A stretch of 64,000 bases of DNA from Myrica gale. Its lineage: Eukaryota > Streptophyta > Magnoliopsida > Fagales > Myricaceae. Location of the stretch: assembly GCA_963930655.1 (NCBI GenBank), contig OZ005606.1, forward strand, positions 19,198,001-19,262,000. Reading direction: 5' to 3'. This document shows, one piece after another, positions 10,875 to 22,687 of the stretch (the stretch's first letter is position 1; the number at the start of each line of letters is the position of its first letter). The translations under genes and the position numbers were made by a program. A model generated the notes under the pieces. It searched no databases, was not told the DNA's origin, and was given only the letters and a program-made list of their open reading frames with translations.

Positions 10875-13800
10875 CAGTGGCGGATACAAGGGGTGGAGGC
10901 TCTGGGCGGTCGCCACCCATTGCACCGCAAAAAAATAAACTAAATGTAATTTTTTATTTTTTTTTCATAAGTTGGCATGGGCCTGATCCCCATGGGCCCA
11001 GGCCCTTTTTTTTAATATGCAGAGGTGAAACGGTGTCGTTTCACCCTCTTTTGAAAAAACTCCTCCATCTTTCTCTCGACCCCCTCTCTCTATCTTCTTA
11101 GACATTTATCCATCTTTCTCTCTCTTCGAATTTTCTCTCCCTCTCTCTCCCTTCTCACACATTCAGACTTCAGTCGTTGCCCACCGCTGCACCACTGCAC
11201 CAGTTGTTGCTCGTGCCCCGTTCAATCGAATTCTCACCTCTCTCAGTCTCTCTTTTGCTCTCTGCCTCTTTCTCTCTCTCAACTCTCACTCTCTGCCTCT
11301 CTCTCCCTTGAGTCTCAGCTCTCTCTCAATGTCATTATTTTAATTTTTGACAGTTTCAATTTTTACAGGATCCTTGAGATTTTGTGCAAATAAATTGCAA
11401 ATTAATGGACCCCTAGTATGTCTCTCTATCCAAGATTCTCTCTCTACAATTTAGTTAGAAAATTTCATTTATTTAGTATGCTAAAATGCTTTAGGGTTTG
11501 GAATTTCGTGATTTGTGAAATTGTTGGACAGTTGGAAGATGAGATTGAATTGGTTTGGATATTTATGGTTTGTGAAAATGTTGGAAGATGAGATTGAATT
11601 GGTTTGGAATTTGGATATATGTGATTTGTGAAACTTTTTATTTGAATTGGTTTGTGAAATTGTCTATTTTTAATTTCAAATTATGTTTTCATTTTTTTTG
11701 TTTTTCAAAAAATTATTTTTATTTTCATATTTTCAATCCCCTTAAACTTTAAAACATATATAGAATTGGCTAACTTATTCTAAATTCTAATGTGGATGTG
11801 GTTATAATTTAATATGATCACATATAAAACTATTAGTTAGCCAACATTTTTAATTAATTTGATTGTAATGTCAATTGAATGCGATGTAATTATATTTAAA
11901 TTTGGATTTAAATTAATTAGATTGGAATTTGGATTTTTGAGTTGTGATCAATTGTGAATATTTGAATATCTAAATTTAATATTTTTTAATCAAAATATTT
12001 TATGTTTCAGTTTGGTACTATAGTTCTGTTTATGTTTCGGTTGTACTTTTACATTTATTTTTCGGGTTCCTCTTTTAGAGCATCACATGTTGCCAATTTT
12101 TTAATTGTCTTTACTTTTTTTTAGATAATGAATAAGTTTGTGATAAGAAAGTCACGCAGTGTGGAGTCGTCTAATACTCCTAACGTGGCTACTAATTCCA
12201 AAACGAATATTAGTTCAAAAAATCCTCGCATTATGTTTAGTCTGAATGATATCATTGAAGAATATGATGTTGTGATTATGGATCAAGTTCGTAGGGAGTA
12301 CTTGATCGAATGTCATTTTCAACCATGTGTCCATGATTTTCTCAAGAAGCAATACGGGCAATAAATGAGGGGTTTTAAGGAGGTATGATTTAAAGATTTT
12401 AATTGGTTGGAATATAGTGTATCAAAGAAAGAGGCATATTGTTTGTGGTGTTATCTGTTTTGCGACCTAGAGGAGGGAAGTCTGGGGAGCTAAGTTTACA
12501 TCTACGAGATTTAGCAATTATAAAAAGGCAGTGAATTAGCTTTTCGTGGTCATGACGAGTTTGAGAGTTCAATAAGGAAGGGCAATTTTCTTAAGCTTCT
12601 GAACGTGTTTTGCCAACTTGATGAAAAGATTGCTAAGACACTTAACAATAATGCTTCTGGAAACAACCAAATGACTGCTCCAAATATTCAAAAGGAAATG
12701 GCGAGTGCTTGTGCAGCTCAGACCACACTTGCCATTATTAAAGAAATTGGGGATGAATTTTATTCTCTTATGGTTGATGAGTCTCGAGATAATTCAGTGA
12801 ATAAGCAAATAACAGTGGTTTTGAGATATGTGAACATACGTAGACAGGAAATTGAAAGGTTTCTTGGTGTAGAACATGTTCTTGATACTTGCTCTGAATC
12901 ATTGAAAAAAACTATAGACAAATTGTTTGCAAGACATGAGTTGTCAATATTCAGATTGAGAGGTCAAAAGTATGATGAGGCATCAAACATGCGAGGCGAG
13001 TTCAATGGGTTGAAGTCGCTCATTTTGAGAGACAATCCTTCTTCTACGTATATTCATTGTTTTGTTCACCAACTTCAATTGTCTATTATGGGTATTACAA
13101 AGAATAACTTGCAAGTTGGTGATTTTTTTTAATTATACTTCCATGATTGTGAATATGGTCGAAGCGTCATGTAAAAGAAAATATGTTATTTGGCAAAGTT
13201 GTCATAAGAAGATAGTGGAGTGATTGGACAAATGAGAGATTTCTAGTGGAAGGGGTAAAAATCAAGAAATCAATCTCGCACGACCAGGTGATTACTATAT
13301 TTTATTATAACATTAATAGACTATTTAGTTTTTTTTATTTGTGTATAGTTTTATAATTCCTATAATATTGTAGGTGACACTCGTTGGGGTTCATATCACC
13401 TTACAATAATTCGTCTCTTCACTATGTGGTCATCAGTATTGGAAGTGCTTGAACACATAAAAGATGATGATACTCTCTCAGAACAAAGATCCATGGCTAT
13501 GAGTTTGATGGATAAGATGGAAAGTTTTGAGTTTGTATTCACTATGCATTTGTTGAGGAATATAATGGAAATTACAAATGATTTGTCACATGTCTTACAA
13601 TGAAAAGATCAAGACACTGTTAATGCTATGAGTTTGGTTGGAGTTGTGAAAGAACAGTTGCAAGAATTGAGCGATATAGAATGAGATAGATTTTTGGAAG
13701 AAATCTAAATTTTTGTGTGAATAACTCTATTAGTGTGCAGAATATGGAAGACACTATACCAACTCATAGTCGTTCGAGGCGTGGAGGGCAAAACATAACT

Positions 13801-14513
13801 TATGTTCATCATTTCGTGTGAGAGTGTTTTGCCAGGTTATTGATTTGATCATTCAGAAGATAAATAATCAGTTCACAGAAGCAAGTACGGAATTACATCT
13901 TTGCATAGCATGTCTTGATCCAAAAAATTAATTCTCAGCGTTTGATCATGCTAAGTTACGTCGTCTTGCTGAGCTTTATCTAGAATATTTAAACGTAGAT
14001 GATTACTTGATACTTACAAATTAGCTTAATACCTATATTAGAGATGTTAGAAGAAAAAATGATGTTTTTTTGGGCTTCAAGATATTAGAGGTATTGCTAT
14101 GAAGATGAGACAAAAAAGAATACTCTATTTCTATTAGTTTATCGACTTATTGAGTTGACATTGGTCTTACTAGTTGCGACTGCAACCGTTGAAAGAATAT
14201 TTTCTGCGATGAAGATTATTAAGAGTGATTTACATAATATGATGAGAGATGAATGATTGCATGGTAGTGTACATCGAGCAAGAAGTTTTTAAAATTACTG
14301 AGAACGAACCCATTTTGTAATATTTTCAAAAGATGCAAAAATATAAGATGTAATTGTCACCTCTCAGTCGCAGTATATAGTACGGTACATGTATTTTAAT
14401 ATTTTTAATATTTAATTTTCGATATTATAAATTTAAAATAATTTTTATAATACGTAAGAAAAAAAATTATTTATCATTTAGCCTTTAAAATTAAAGATCC
14501 GGCTCCGCGACTG
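10875..14513 (+). mobile_element. hAT-superfamily DNA transposon, inactive
   Basis: Its ends are CAGTGGCGGA at the left and the inverse of CAGTCGCGGA at the right, flanked by 8-bp target duplications. At 3639 bp it has a CT-rich 5' leader (11.05-11.33 kb), an AT-rich spacer and a decayed transposase reading left to right. The transposase resembles the plant TTF-type/DUF4371 group, often named 'zinc finger MYM-type protein 1-like'. Near-matching ends suggest moderate age, but stops and frameshifts make it non-autonomous now. Confidence 0.88.
12128..14310 (+). pseudogene. Decayed hAT transposase (TTF/DUF4371 type)
   Basis: The fragments are in family order. The N-terminal part is 12128-12364. 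A TTF-like zinc-finger stretch with stops lies around 12365-12600 (SVSKKEAYCLWCYLF). The DUF4371 core is 12605-13132, with DESRDNSVNKQ, RLRGQKYDEASNMRGEFNG and HCFVHQLQLS. A TRWGSHY-type segment lies about 13375-13600, after a spacer that may be an intron or insertion. Further pieces in shifting frames reach the hAT dimerisation motif VATATVERIFSAMKIIKSDL near 14170-14240. At least six in-frame stops or frame changes rule out an intact protein. The DUF4371 core is the best-preserved part. Confidence 0.85.
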
Positions 14514-14521
14514 ACTATGCC
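14514..14521. other. Right 8-bp target site duplication of the hAT element
   Basis: ACTATGCC directly follows the CGCGACTG terminus and pairs with ACTATACC at 10867-10874. Confidence 0.8.
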
Positions 14522-16140
14522 AGTCTAGTTAAAAATTGAGTGGTCATACGTGGAACCGACGTTCCATTTTCAGCCGTTGTAAAGTCGAACAGCAGTCTCC
14601 ATGATTGTCTTCGACTTCTTTCGGCCTCGTAGGTAAGGTAATAATGGAATTAGTTGGAATTTGAGACTTTCAAAGGCGACAATGATGTCAGAGATAAATA
14701 CAACAAGGAAAGGAAAGGAAAGACTTGCTGTTTAGGGAATGTTTATTTTACTACCAAACGTGTGGACGACTAGCTCCATGGGTAAAAGATAAGCTCGTGA
14801 GCTGTAATCAAGTAAATGCTGGCTTTTGCTGCTGGGAAAGCTCTGCTCGTTCTGAATTTCTGAACTCAGTTATTACGCCACAAACCAAGAAGAGTGTCAT
14901 CTCTCCTCATCGTGTCTTAGAAAGAGTGTCATTTCTTTTCTAGTAGAAATGAGCTGTGATATTTTATGACAATAAAATCAAAATTTTAGAGAAAAATAAA
15001 TAAATTTAAATAAAAAGAAAAATGTTAATATAATTAGTAGGTATAATTTGATAAAAATAATAAATAGAGATAAAGTACGAGACCTCGAACTCAAAAGTAG
15101 ATTGTAAACTCTATTTAGTTATTTATTATTTTATTTTTTAAAAGAGAACTAAGTTATTATCTTTCTTCGTTAGAACAGAGCCCTTATAGGAATCAGCCGT
15201 ACAAGTACAAAACGAAAATCCATTTTACTCCACATCTTCTCCTCTCAGCCCAACCCAACATAAACATAACATCAATTGAAGTGAGCCCAACCCAACCTAG
15301 CTCAGGGTACTGGATTTTGGCTCTAGACCACTTTCAAAATGCCTCGGGAACTAGAGCCGTATAATTTTAATAAAAGTACAAATAAAATTTTGAAATTTTT
15401 TTAATAAAAGTAAAATTTTGAAATGTTAAACGTTATGTAAGTTTGACCACATCATATACCAAGATGGTCAAGCTTTTTTCATACATGATAGGTGGATGAG
15501 ATTGGTCAGCTATGATTATTCTCTAGTGAGTACATTTGTTTGAGCTATTTCGAATTAGTTTTTTTAATTATTAAATGTATGTATTTTCATGTTACAAATG
15601 TATTTTTTTTTTATATATCAAATTTTGTAAATATTTATAGTTTGGATTGGATGATTGGGGAGCAAGATGTTGGGTTTCACTTTGGATCTAAGGATGGACA
15701 TTACTTAGTTTTATGTGTTATTTTTGAAAAATATGCCTGTGCCTTATGGTGTGTAGCTTAAAAAGGAAACTAATTGAATATTGTTTGTGACTTCTTTTTT
15801 TTGTTTTAGACTGTAGAGTAGGGTGATCCGAATTAACTTATTTTGATTTCCTATACATTTTTGTTTTGTAATGTTAAAGGCCTTTAGGGTCTCTTGCGGC
15901 ATGCATTGCCAATTTGCCTATGCCATACAAAAAACTAAACAAGAAAAAGATCCAAAAAAAGGGTTCCAAAATAAAGCCTACCCCAGATTCTAGCCCACCG
16001 AAGTCATGCATGATTAGGGTCGAGGTCAGACGAGACTTGGAGGATATTCGATTGTGCTATTTTTGAGAATTTTTAGGTGATGTTAATTTTATTGGTATGC
16101 GTGTTGTAATTATTTTTATGTGGTGTTAAAAATGATGTTT
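14522..16140. other. AT-rich intergenic DNA, no gene recognised
   Basis: Short chance ORFs only (14725-14943, 15540-15761). No domain, RNA gene or well-defined repeat boundary was seen. Confidence 0.5.
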
Positions 16141-16145
16141 GGTTG

Positions 16146-16300
16146 TAGAATTTTTTTTTTTAACCTAACAGACTCCGGTCTAGGAACGTTCCCATCGGCC
16201 GGATCGCTCGAGCAAGCCCCCTAAGAGCCTGAATGGAGTAGCAGTCACCTCCTAATCGAGGCCCGATCCGTTGGATTGATGTACACCACTCAGTCACACA
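16146..16300 (-). mobile_element. Possible SINE, antisense
   Basis: A GC-rich block of about 140 bp in AT-rich surroundings has a T-run at its left end. Read on the minus strand it is a GC-rich body ending GTCTGTTAGGTT followed by an A-run. There is no clear tRNA-like box B and only a weak AGAATT flank repeat, so this is tentative. Confidence 0.3.
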
Positions 16301-17560
16301 AAGAGAAAAGAGAGAGAATTGACTTACTCTTTGGTCTTTTTTTTAATGACTTATCTTTTTGATCCACAAACATATAGGTCGCAGTTGTACCTACATTCTT
16401 TTCTTCCCCTGCACACACAGTATTAACTTCTCGTATAAGTTGATTGAGTTCTGCCTAATTACAACTTTTCAGCGAATGAAGAACATACTTAAACTTGGAT
16501 CAGAATTTTTACAATGTTATGCTCGATTATATAATACAATTCGGAAATAGATCAACACAACATACACTTTCTACCATATTTAATTTTGCCTGCGGGAAGT
16601 TTCAAAGTGTAAAGCTTACTATATTTAATAAGTATTATGTTTCTCTTCTTTGAATTGTAACATTTAAATTTATGTAAGGAATGAGAGATGATCCTCATCC
16701 CTTTAAGCTAATTAATGGTAGATTATAACCATGAAACATTAAACTGATGCTTACAAGTTCACCCTAATCTAGGGATTACAGACGGAATCAATTTTGCTTA
16801 GATCTCCACGATAACTTTAATAGGTCTAGGTCCACACCTAATTAATCTCAGTCCGAATGTTCATCATTACACGCTTTACTTACCATCCCATCTCTCCCAA
16901 GCATCCTCGATGACTCTGCTTTCTTGTTTTTTCTCTATAAAATAAGTATTTCTGTTCATTATTTCTCTCTCTCTCTTTCTCTTTCCTTCATAGTTACTCT
17001 TTCAAGATGTTTCTCTCTTGCTGCGTTTCTCACCACTACCCTCTTGTTACCTAATAGCACTTCACACTTTACTTTAAATAGTTCCCCAATGGCCTAGGCA
17101 ATCCCTTTTGCTTTCCTTTTCTCGGTGGAGTTGATAGAGGCAAACAATAGTACAATACGAATCCGATTCCAAATGGACTAACACGTATATAAAGCAAATG
17201 ATCACGATCGCAATAAAGACAGATATAGTAACAAGGGAATATAGAATTTGACACATCTCATTTAGAGGGCCAGATTGCCCCAGACGCATAGCAGATGTTG
17301 CCGTGTGAGGAATACGTAAGAGTTGGTACATGCATGCTGAGTTCCTTCCTTCGCCAAAACTAGAAGACCCGGTCTTGCACGCGTCGGTCTGTTAGGCACC
17401 AACGACGAGATCGAGCCCAATTCGGGCCGAGTTGCAAGGGGTGCGCGTCAAGTACGCGTTAGAGTGTCCAAACTGACGTGTGAAAGGAAAACTTAAACGC
17501 AACACATTTGTCCCTAATTAGGACATAAGTTAAAAAAGACACCGAACACATGCGCCAAAG
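16301..17560. other. Intergenic DNA, then upstream region of the U-box gene
   Basis: No gene seen. A CpG-containing, GC-richer stretch at 17340-17470 stands out from the AT-rich background. Confidence 0.45.
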
Positions 17561-17967
17561 GTTGGGTTAGAGTCGGTCGGTACCCCGACTCGTTGACCAG
17601 CTTTTGGCTTCAGACTTTTGATTTTTTTCGCAGCTTTGATCAATTCTTTTCCAAAGCCCCCACGGGTGTTTCCATTTTACCATTTCAATTCAAAGGTTGA
17701 ACATTCAAACCCATCGCCCTCCCCCACGTCTAATTCCTACACCCGCTTTTTTGGTTTACTTTCAAATCAGACTACATTCGTCACAAGTTTTGAAAGTTGA
17801 ACCGCGTGATTATCATTTTTGGTGTTCGGGTATATATCAACCATAGCCCAACCAACCCATTCCTTCACAAAAAGAACAACAGAGACGCACTTTCTTTTGT
17901 ATCGAGAATCGTATACGTTTATACCTTCTCTCTCTCTTCTACCATTTAGTATTGTAACTAGTAGCGA
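17561..17967 (+). promoter_or_regulatory. Promoter and 5' leader of the U-box gene
   Basis: TATATAT at 17831-17837 is a good TATA box, placing transcription start near 17860 and leaving about 100 bases of leader. A W-box core, TTGACC, lies at 17593-17598. W-boxes bind WRKY factors, and parsley CMPG1 is induced by elicitors through W-box DNA, so defence-linked control is plausible but inferred. Confidence 0.6.
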
Positions 17968-19290
17968 ATGATTTCTTCCTGGAGAAGGCGAAGAGCTGGC
18001 CGCCGTGCCTCCAAGGAGCAGCGGCGGGGCGAGATTGGAGATATGGAGATCACGATACCGAGCCATTTTCGATGCCCGATATCTCTAGACTTGATGAAAG
18101 ATCCGGTCACGTTGTCGACCGGGATTACGTATGACCGTGTGAGCATCGAGACGTGGATCGAGGCCGGGAACCAGAGCTGTCCCATTACTAACCAAGTGTT
18201 GAGGAGTCTTGAGCCAATTCCAAACCATGCCATAAGGAAGGTAATACAAGATTGGTGTGTCGATAACCAGTCCTATGGCATTGAGAGGATTCCCACACCT
18301 CGGATTCCGGTGAGTTCGGTAGAGGTTTCAGAAATTCTTTCGAAGATTACGATGGCAAGCAAACGTGAAGATCAAGCTGGGTGTTTGGAGTTGGTGTCGA
18401 AGCTCAAGGCGTCAGCAAAGGAGAGTGAGCGAAACAAGCGGTGCATTGTGGCCAACAAGACAGGCAGTGCTCTGTCTGCAGCTTTTGAAACATTTGCAAA
18501 AGCTTCTTTCGAGAGAAATGTTTTTGTTTTGGAGGAAATCTTATCGGCTCTCGCATTGCTTCTCCCACTCGATGCTGAGGCCAAGGCACATCTGGGATCG
18601 GCTGCTTCATTGCATTGCATGATTTGGTTTTTGAAGGGTGGAGATTTGTCAGGAAGAAGAAACGCGGTTTTGGCCTTAAAGGAGGCTCTTTCATTGGATG
18701 AGCAACGAGTAGACGCATTTTCGGAGATTGAAGGAGCTTTAGAAGCACTAGTGAAGCTGATTAAAGAGCCCATATGCCCTACTGCCACGAAAGCGTCGTT
18801 GATGCTCATATATCATATGCTTAATTCCTCATTCCCAAAGGAGACTATCGTCGAAAGATTCTTGGACACGGGACTGGTCTCTTTGTTGTTAGAAATACTT
18901 GTAGATACCGAAAGAAGCATATGCGAGAAGGCACTGGGTGTTCTTGATGGGATATGCAGTAGTGACAAAGGGAGAGAAAAAGCCTACAGTCATGCTTTGA
19001 CCATGCCCGTTTTAGTTAAGAAGCTATTGCGGATATCCGATTTGGCGACCGAGTTCTCAGTATCCATCCTTTGGAAGCTCTGCAAGAACGAAAAGAGGGA
19101 AGAGGGAGGAGTTCTTGTTGAAGCGCTTCAAGTAGGAGCCTTTCAAAAGCTTCTGTTGCTCTTACAGGTAGGTTGTGCAGAGAGAACAAAGGGGAAGGCC
19201 ACAGAGTTGTTGAAGTTGTTGAATCTTCACAGGGCGAGGTTAGAGTGTATTGATTCTATTGATTTCAAGGACCTCAAAAGGCCCTTTTGA
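17968..19290 (+). CDS. PUB21: U-box E3 ubiquitin-protein ligase, PUB20/21 (CMPG1) type
   Basis: 440 residues in one exon, complete. The U-box spans about 34-98 and begins FRCPISLDLMKDPVTLSTG, the family's Cys-Met-Pro-Gly signature. It contains CPITNQVL and ends at IRKVIQDWC. The rest (about 120-435) is Leu/Ala-rich helical repeat typical of the ARM region of plant U-box proteins. Such proteins pass ubiquitin from an E2 to a target; PUB20/21/CMPG1 members are linked to immune cell death and elicitor response, which is family knowledge. I chose the ATG at 17968 over the one at 18043 because the basic lead MISSWRRRRAGRRASK resembles the N-terminus of these proteins. Lack of introns is usual for the subfamily. 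The exact paralogue (20 or 21) is uncertain. Confidence 0.95.
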   Translation: MISSWRRRRAGRRASKEQRRGEIGDMEITIPSHFRCPISLDLMKDPVTLSTGITYDRVSIETWIEAGNQSCPITNQVLRSLEPIPNHAIRKVIQDWCVDNQSYGIERIPTPRIPVSSVEVSEILSKITMASKREDQAGCLELVSKLKASAKESERNKRCIVANKTGSALSAAFETFAKASFERNVFVLEEILSALALLLPLDAEAKAHLGSAASLHCMIWFLKGGDLSGRRNAVLALKEALSLDEQRVDAFSEIEGALEALVKLIKEPICPTATKASLMLIYHMLNSSFPKETIVERFLDTGLVSLLLEILVDTERSICEKALGVLDGICSSDKGREKAYSHALTMPVLVKKLLRISDLATEFSVSILWKLCKNEKREEGGVLVEALQVGAFQKLLLLLQVGCAERTKGKATELLKLLNLHRARLECIDSIDFKDLKRPF

Positions 19291-21160
19291 TTCGAGGCAA
19301 CCAACTTTTGAGTACTTTAGATCAGAGAGAAAGCATCGATAACGGTATAGTATAGCCAAAATTTCACAGTTCAAATATTGTACAAAGAAAAAATCATCAA
19401 ATTGAAATCTTTAGTATATATCCTGAAAGGATTACAGTTCTATATTGGGGAATTGATCTTGCTTGTCAGAGTGCTTTTATTTGTTGTTCAAATCTATGAT
19501 GTAAAATAGCTTGAGATGCCCTAATTAGTTTGTTTCTGCATGAGCCAAAAAGTTTGCTATCAGGTGGGATCAAATAACCGGTAGAATCAGTACTGATGAT
19601 GTCAAAAATTACTAAATAATAGAACGATCAACGAGTTCAAATCCAATGCTCGAATATATAAAATAGAACTGAAGTAGGAGAACCTCTGCCTAAGTAAGAG
19701 AGATTATAAAAAAATTTAGAGATTCTAACTCAACTAATTGTCTATTTCCAGGTGATTTTTTACACTATTATATATCCAGCAATGTTAGACAATGACTAAC
19801 AACGGTCATTCTTTATCCTAAAGGTGCAAATATAGACTTCCATGTGGTGGGTGGCGCCAGGAAGGTTGAAATTATTGGAAGGACCCTGTGGCACTCATTA
19901 TCCGAAAAGATAAAAAGGGTTAAAACGGTCATGGCAGGCAGCTTTCTTTTAAAGCTGATAACTTTAAGAGCCCACTTGCTGATGCTCGTAGACTGGTTTA
20001 AGTTTCTTTGCAGCCTACAGGGGCTGTTAACTCATATCGGAAAATAATGGGAAACCAAAGTTTGATCCACTAGCCAAAAACGTACAGCAAGGACGACGCC
20101 CATTCTTTCTTTTATTTTTTAAAAGGTGTGAAAGTTTTTATATCTTAGCCGGTGACAAGGAAAATTGTGTAAATTGTCTTAATTTGTACACTTACAACGG
20201 GTTAATTTTTCTGTTCTTAATTGTTTAAACTTTTAAAATAAGTGATGATTTAACATGAAATCAGAGTTTAAAGTTCTAAATTTGAATCCCGACATTACAC
20301 TTTAATCCCTATTTTAACTAAATAATTAAAGTGTTAGGCCTAGCTAATTATTAAAGAAGAGCCTGATGTTCACGTGAGAGAGATTTAGAAAATATAATTT
20401 AAATAAACAAATTTAGTTCTTCCCAATTACTTAATATTTTAGAATAAGTGGTTATTTAATTAACTATCTAAACCCAATGTATTAAGATATTATAACCAGA
20501 ATTGCTATATTATAAAATACTATAAAATAAAAAATAATAATAATTTAAAAGGAAATAGTTAAAATCGGTGTCATTATTTCTTAAAAAAAGACATGCAAAA
20601 CAAAATCAGGTGCGAATATGACCAATTGTTACGTGTTCCACCACCGAAGACTTGCTGCGTCTACGCTTAAAATATATTCAATATTTGATGCATGGTACAG
20701 ATTTGACCAATATCTATTTTTTAATGGAACATGGAAATATTTTGTCTGCTACCTACAAATGTTCACTAGGATTTTGTGGAAAAGCTTTTAACTAATGTTC
20801 CTTGTTCCATGCGAGTCGCCCATAGCCAGCCGCTACTCGATCGGACCTAAACTAGTAGAAAAGACAATGATGGAACTTAATTAGGTAGCTCACTGATGCA
20901 ATCTGATGTGGAGAGATGACTCAGAAATCCTCCTTGGACCAACCAATTATTACATATTCTAGTGAAATTAATATGATAATTTCCCATACTAGAAAGCATG
21001 ACTGTTTTGTAGAATCCCATAAACATCTACAACATAGAGATATAAGCATATGCACATTACAGTGCATGTCTGTATGCAGAAAACTTTGTGAACAGTAATC
21101 GGAGCAATGTACTATGAGTTCTTGATGATTAATATAATCTCAAGTGTCGTACGGTAATAG
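19291..21160. other. Intergenic DNA downstream of the U-box gene
   Basis: The 3' flank of the U-box gene, then AT-rich sequence. TTTAACATGAAATCAGAG near 20250 weakly recalls the 'TGGTATCAGAG' primer-binding phrase of Copia elements, but no LTR or gag-pol follows. No gene seen. Confidence 0.45.
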
Positions 21161-21164
21161 TCTA

Positions 21165-21330
21165 CTAGTAAGTGTCGGACCGTTGAACCATCATTCCCCT
21201 TAAAACTAATTGGTGTCAGAAGAGCGTGTATTCAAGTCTTTTATGACATTTGATATAGTACACATAAAGACTATTTTAAGAGCATTTGTAGAAAGCGATA
21301 TTGTAGAACTTCAACGATAAGAATTAAGTC
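21165..21330 (-). repeat. Dispersed repeat, unclassified (copy 2)
   Basis: Reverse-complement relative of 4318-4500, sharing TGTCATAAAAGACTTGA and AATGATGG-TCAACGGTC. Just downstream, GGGTTCGAATCTT near 21364 resembles a tRNA box B, but no box A or full tRNA is present. Confidence 0.5.
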
Positions 21331-22175
21331 AGTCCGAGATATCACTTTAAGAGTTTGAGATTATGGGTTCGAATCTTGACAATTCCTACTATCGCTTGGA
21401 AAAAAAAACTCAGAAGTGAAATTAGTAGAGTTGAATCAGTATCTAACAAAAAGAGATAGGAGAATCTAACGCGCATTATGAAAAAGGCTACCAAAAGGAT
21501 ACAAATCATAACATACACTCACACTCAATGGAAATTATCAACCATGACATCCAGAGTTATCAAAGAACAAAATAGTATTCTGGAAAAGGCCACAAGGCTA
21601 TGATTGATTCTATTGGGTAATACTTTCTTGCATGCCTTTCCCTGTATTTTGATTCATCCTGAAGATAGCCACTAAACTTAGGATCCTATATGGTACACCA
21701 TAAGGCATAAGCTTGGCTCCTTAAAAGAAAGCACAGATCAGGATCATATATATAATATATCAGGGAAAACCATAACATGCGCAATCGATCGACATACTGG
21801 ACCAAGTACTTTCCTTAAACTTCCTGCACATCTCCTGGTTAATTAGTTTCAGTAAATCTAACTATTTAATTGACCGACAAAGTTAAAACAAATTATTCCT
21901 GAAAGACTGTTGTCCGTGTAGCATGCAAGACTTTATTGATGACCTGCTTACTTTGAATCCTCAATCAATTAATGTTGGAGAGATATTCAAAGCTGTTGGT
22001 TGGCTTATATTATAGATATAGAAGCATTCAAATCTAGCCATCCACACTCAAGATCATCAGTCTAGACAATTATTTGCCGAATCTCACAAAAATATTATCT
22101 AGAAATGGAAGAAATCGAGCTGCTGGCATTTGGGTATTCGCTTGGGGGCAATCAATAGATGTTATTGACTTATCT
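21331..22175. other. Intergenic DNA, no gene recognised
   Basis: AT-rich sequence with no ORF of interest and no repeat boundary I could define. Confidence 0.4.
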
Positions 22176-22421
22176 GGTCAAAAGATTCTATGCAAAGATA
22201 AATTGTGCAAAATTATATAAAGTGACTGTTGTGATTTAAATAAACAAATCTAAAGTTGATCGTACTATTTAATGGTAAGTTAAGGTTGATCATGTCATTT
22301 TGTTTATTCGCCTAATTAAATGACGTGATCAACCTTGAAATGTTGAATTTGTTTATTTAAATTACAGTTGTTGTTTTGCATGATTTTACACAATTTATCT
22401 TTACATAAAATCTGTTATCGA
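22176..22421. repeat. Inverted-repeat element (foldback MITE)
   Basis: Arms of about 90 bp pair around a short centre. AAGATAAATTGTG--AAAT and ATTTAAATAAACAAAT occur left to right near 22193 and 22236, and reversed on the right side. It is non-coding, with no confident target duplication. Confidence 0.6.
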
Positions 22422-22499
22422 GTGTTTGAGCCTAAGCGTAGACGTCATGAGAGGAAAAAAAACATCTACCTTGCCCTTTACCGACCACCACGTATGATA

Positions 22500-22687
22500 C
22501 GGTGGTGTTTGAGTGCCAAGATTTTGGGATGATTAAAATTGTGAGGTATAGAAATTAGTGAAAATGTGAAAAAGATATAATATTTGAATGATTATTATAC
22601 TTAAAATAATAATTTAACGAATATTGAAAAATTATTTTATAATTTCTTTTAACTAGGCCAAAATTTTAGTTACACTCGAACACCAGT
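22500..22687. mobile_element. TA-flanked MITE, copy B
   Basis: Inverted ends TGGTGTTTGAGTG (left) and TGGTGTTCGAGTG (right, reverse-complemented) match at 12 of 13. TA is present on the left (22498-22499) but lost on the right. The body resembles copies A, C and F. Confidence 0.65.

Noticed and set aside
10841..11101. 86-codon open frame at the left end of the hAT element
   Set aside because: It crosses the transposon terminus and runs through the non-coding leader.
18372..18809. 145-codon minus-strand frame within the U-box gene
   Set aside because: Shadow of the ARM-region coding sequence.
20240..20300. Copia-like primer binding phrase (AACATGAAATCAGAG)
   Set aside because: Degenerate match; no LTR, gag or pol nearby.
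21355..21375. tRNA box-B-like GGGTTCGAATCTT
   Set aside because: No box A and no foldable cloverleaf, so neither a tRNA gene nor a sure SINE.
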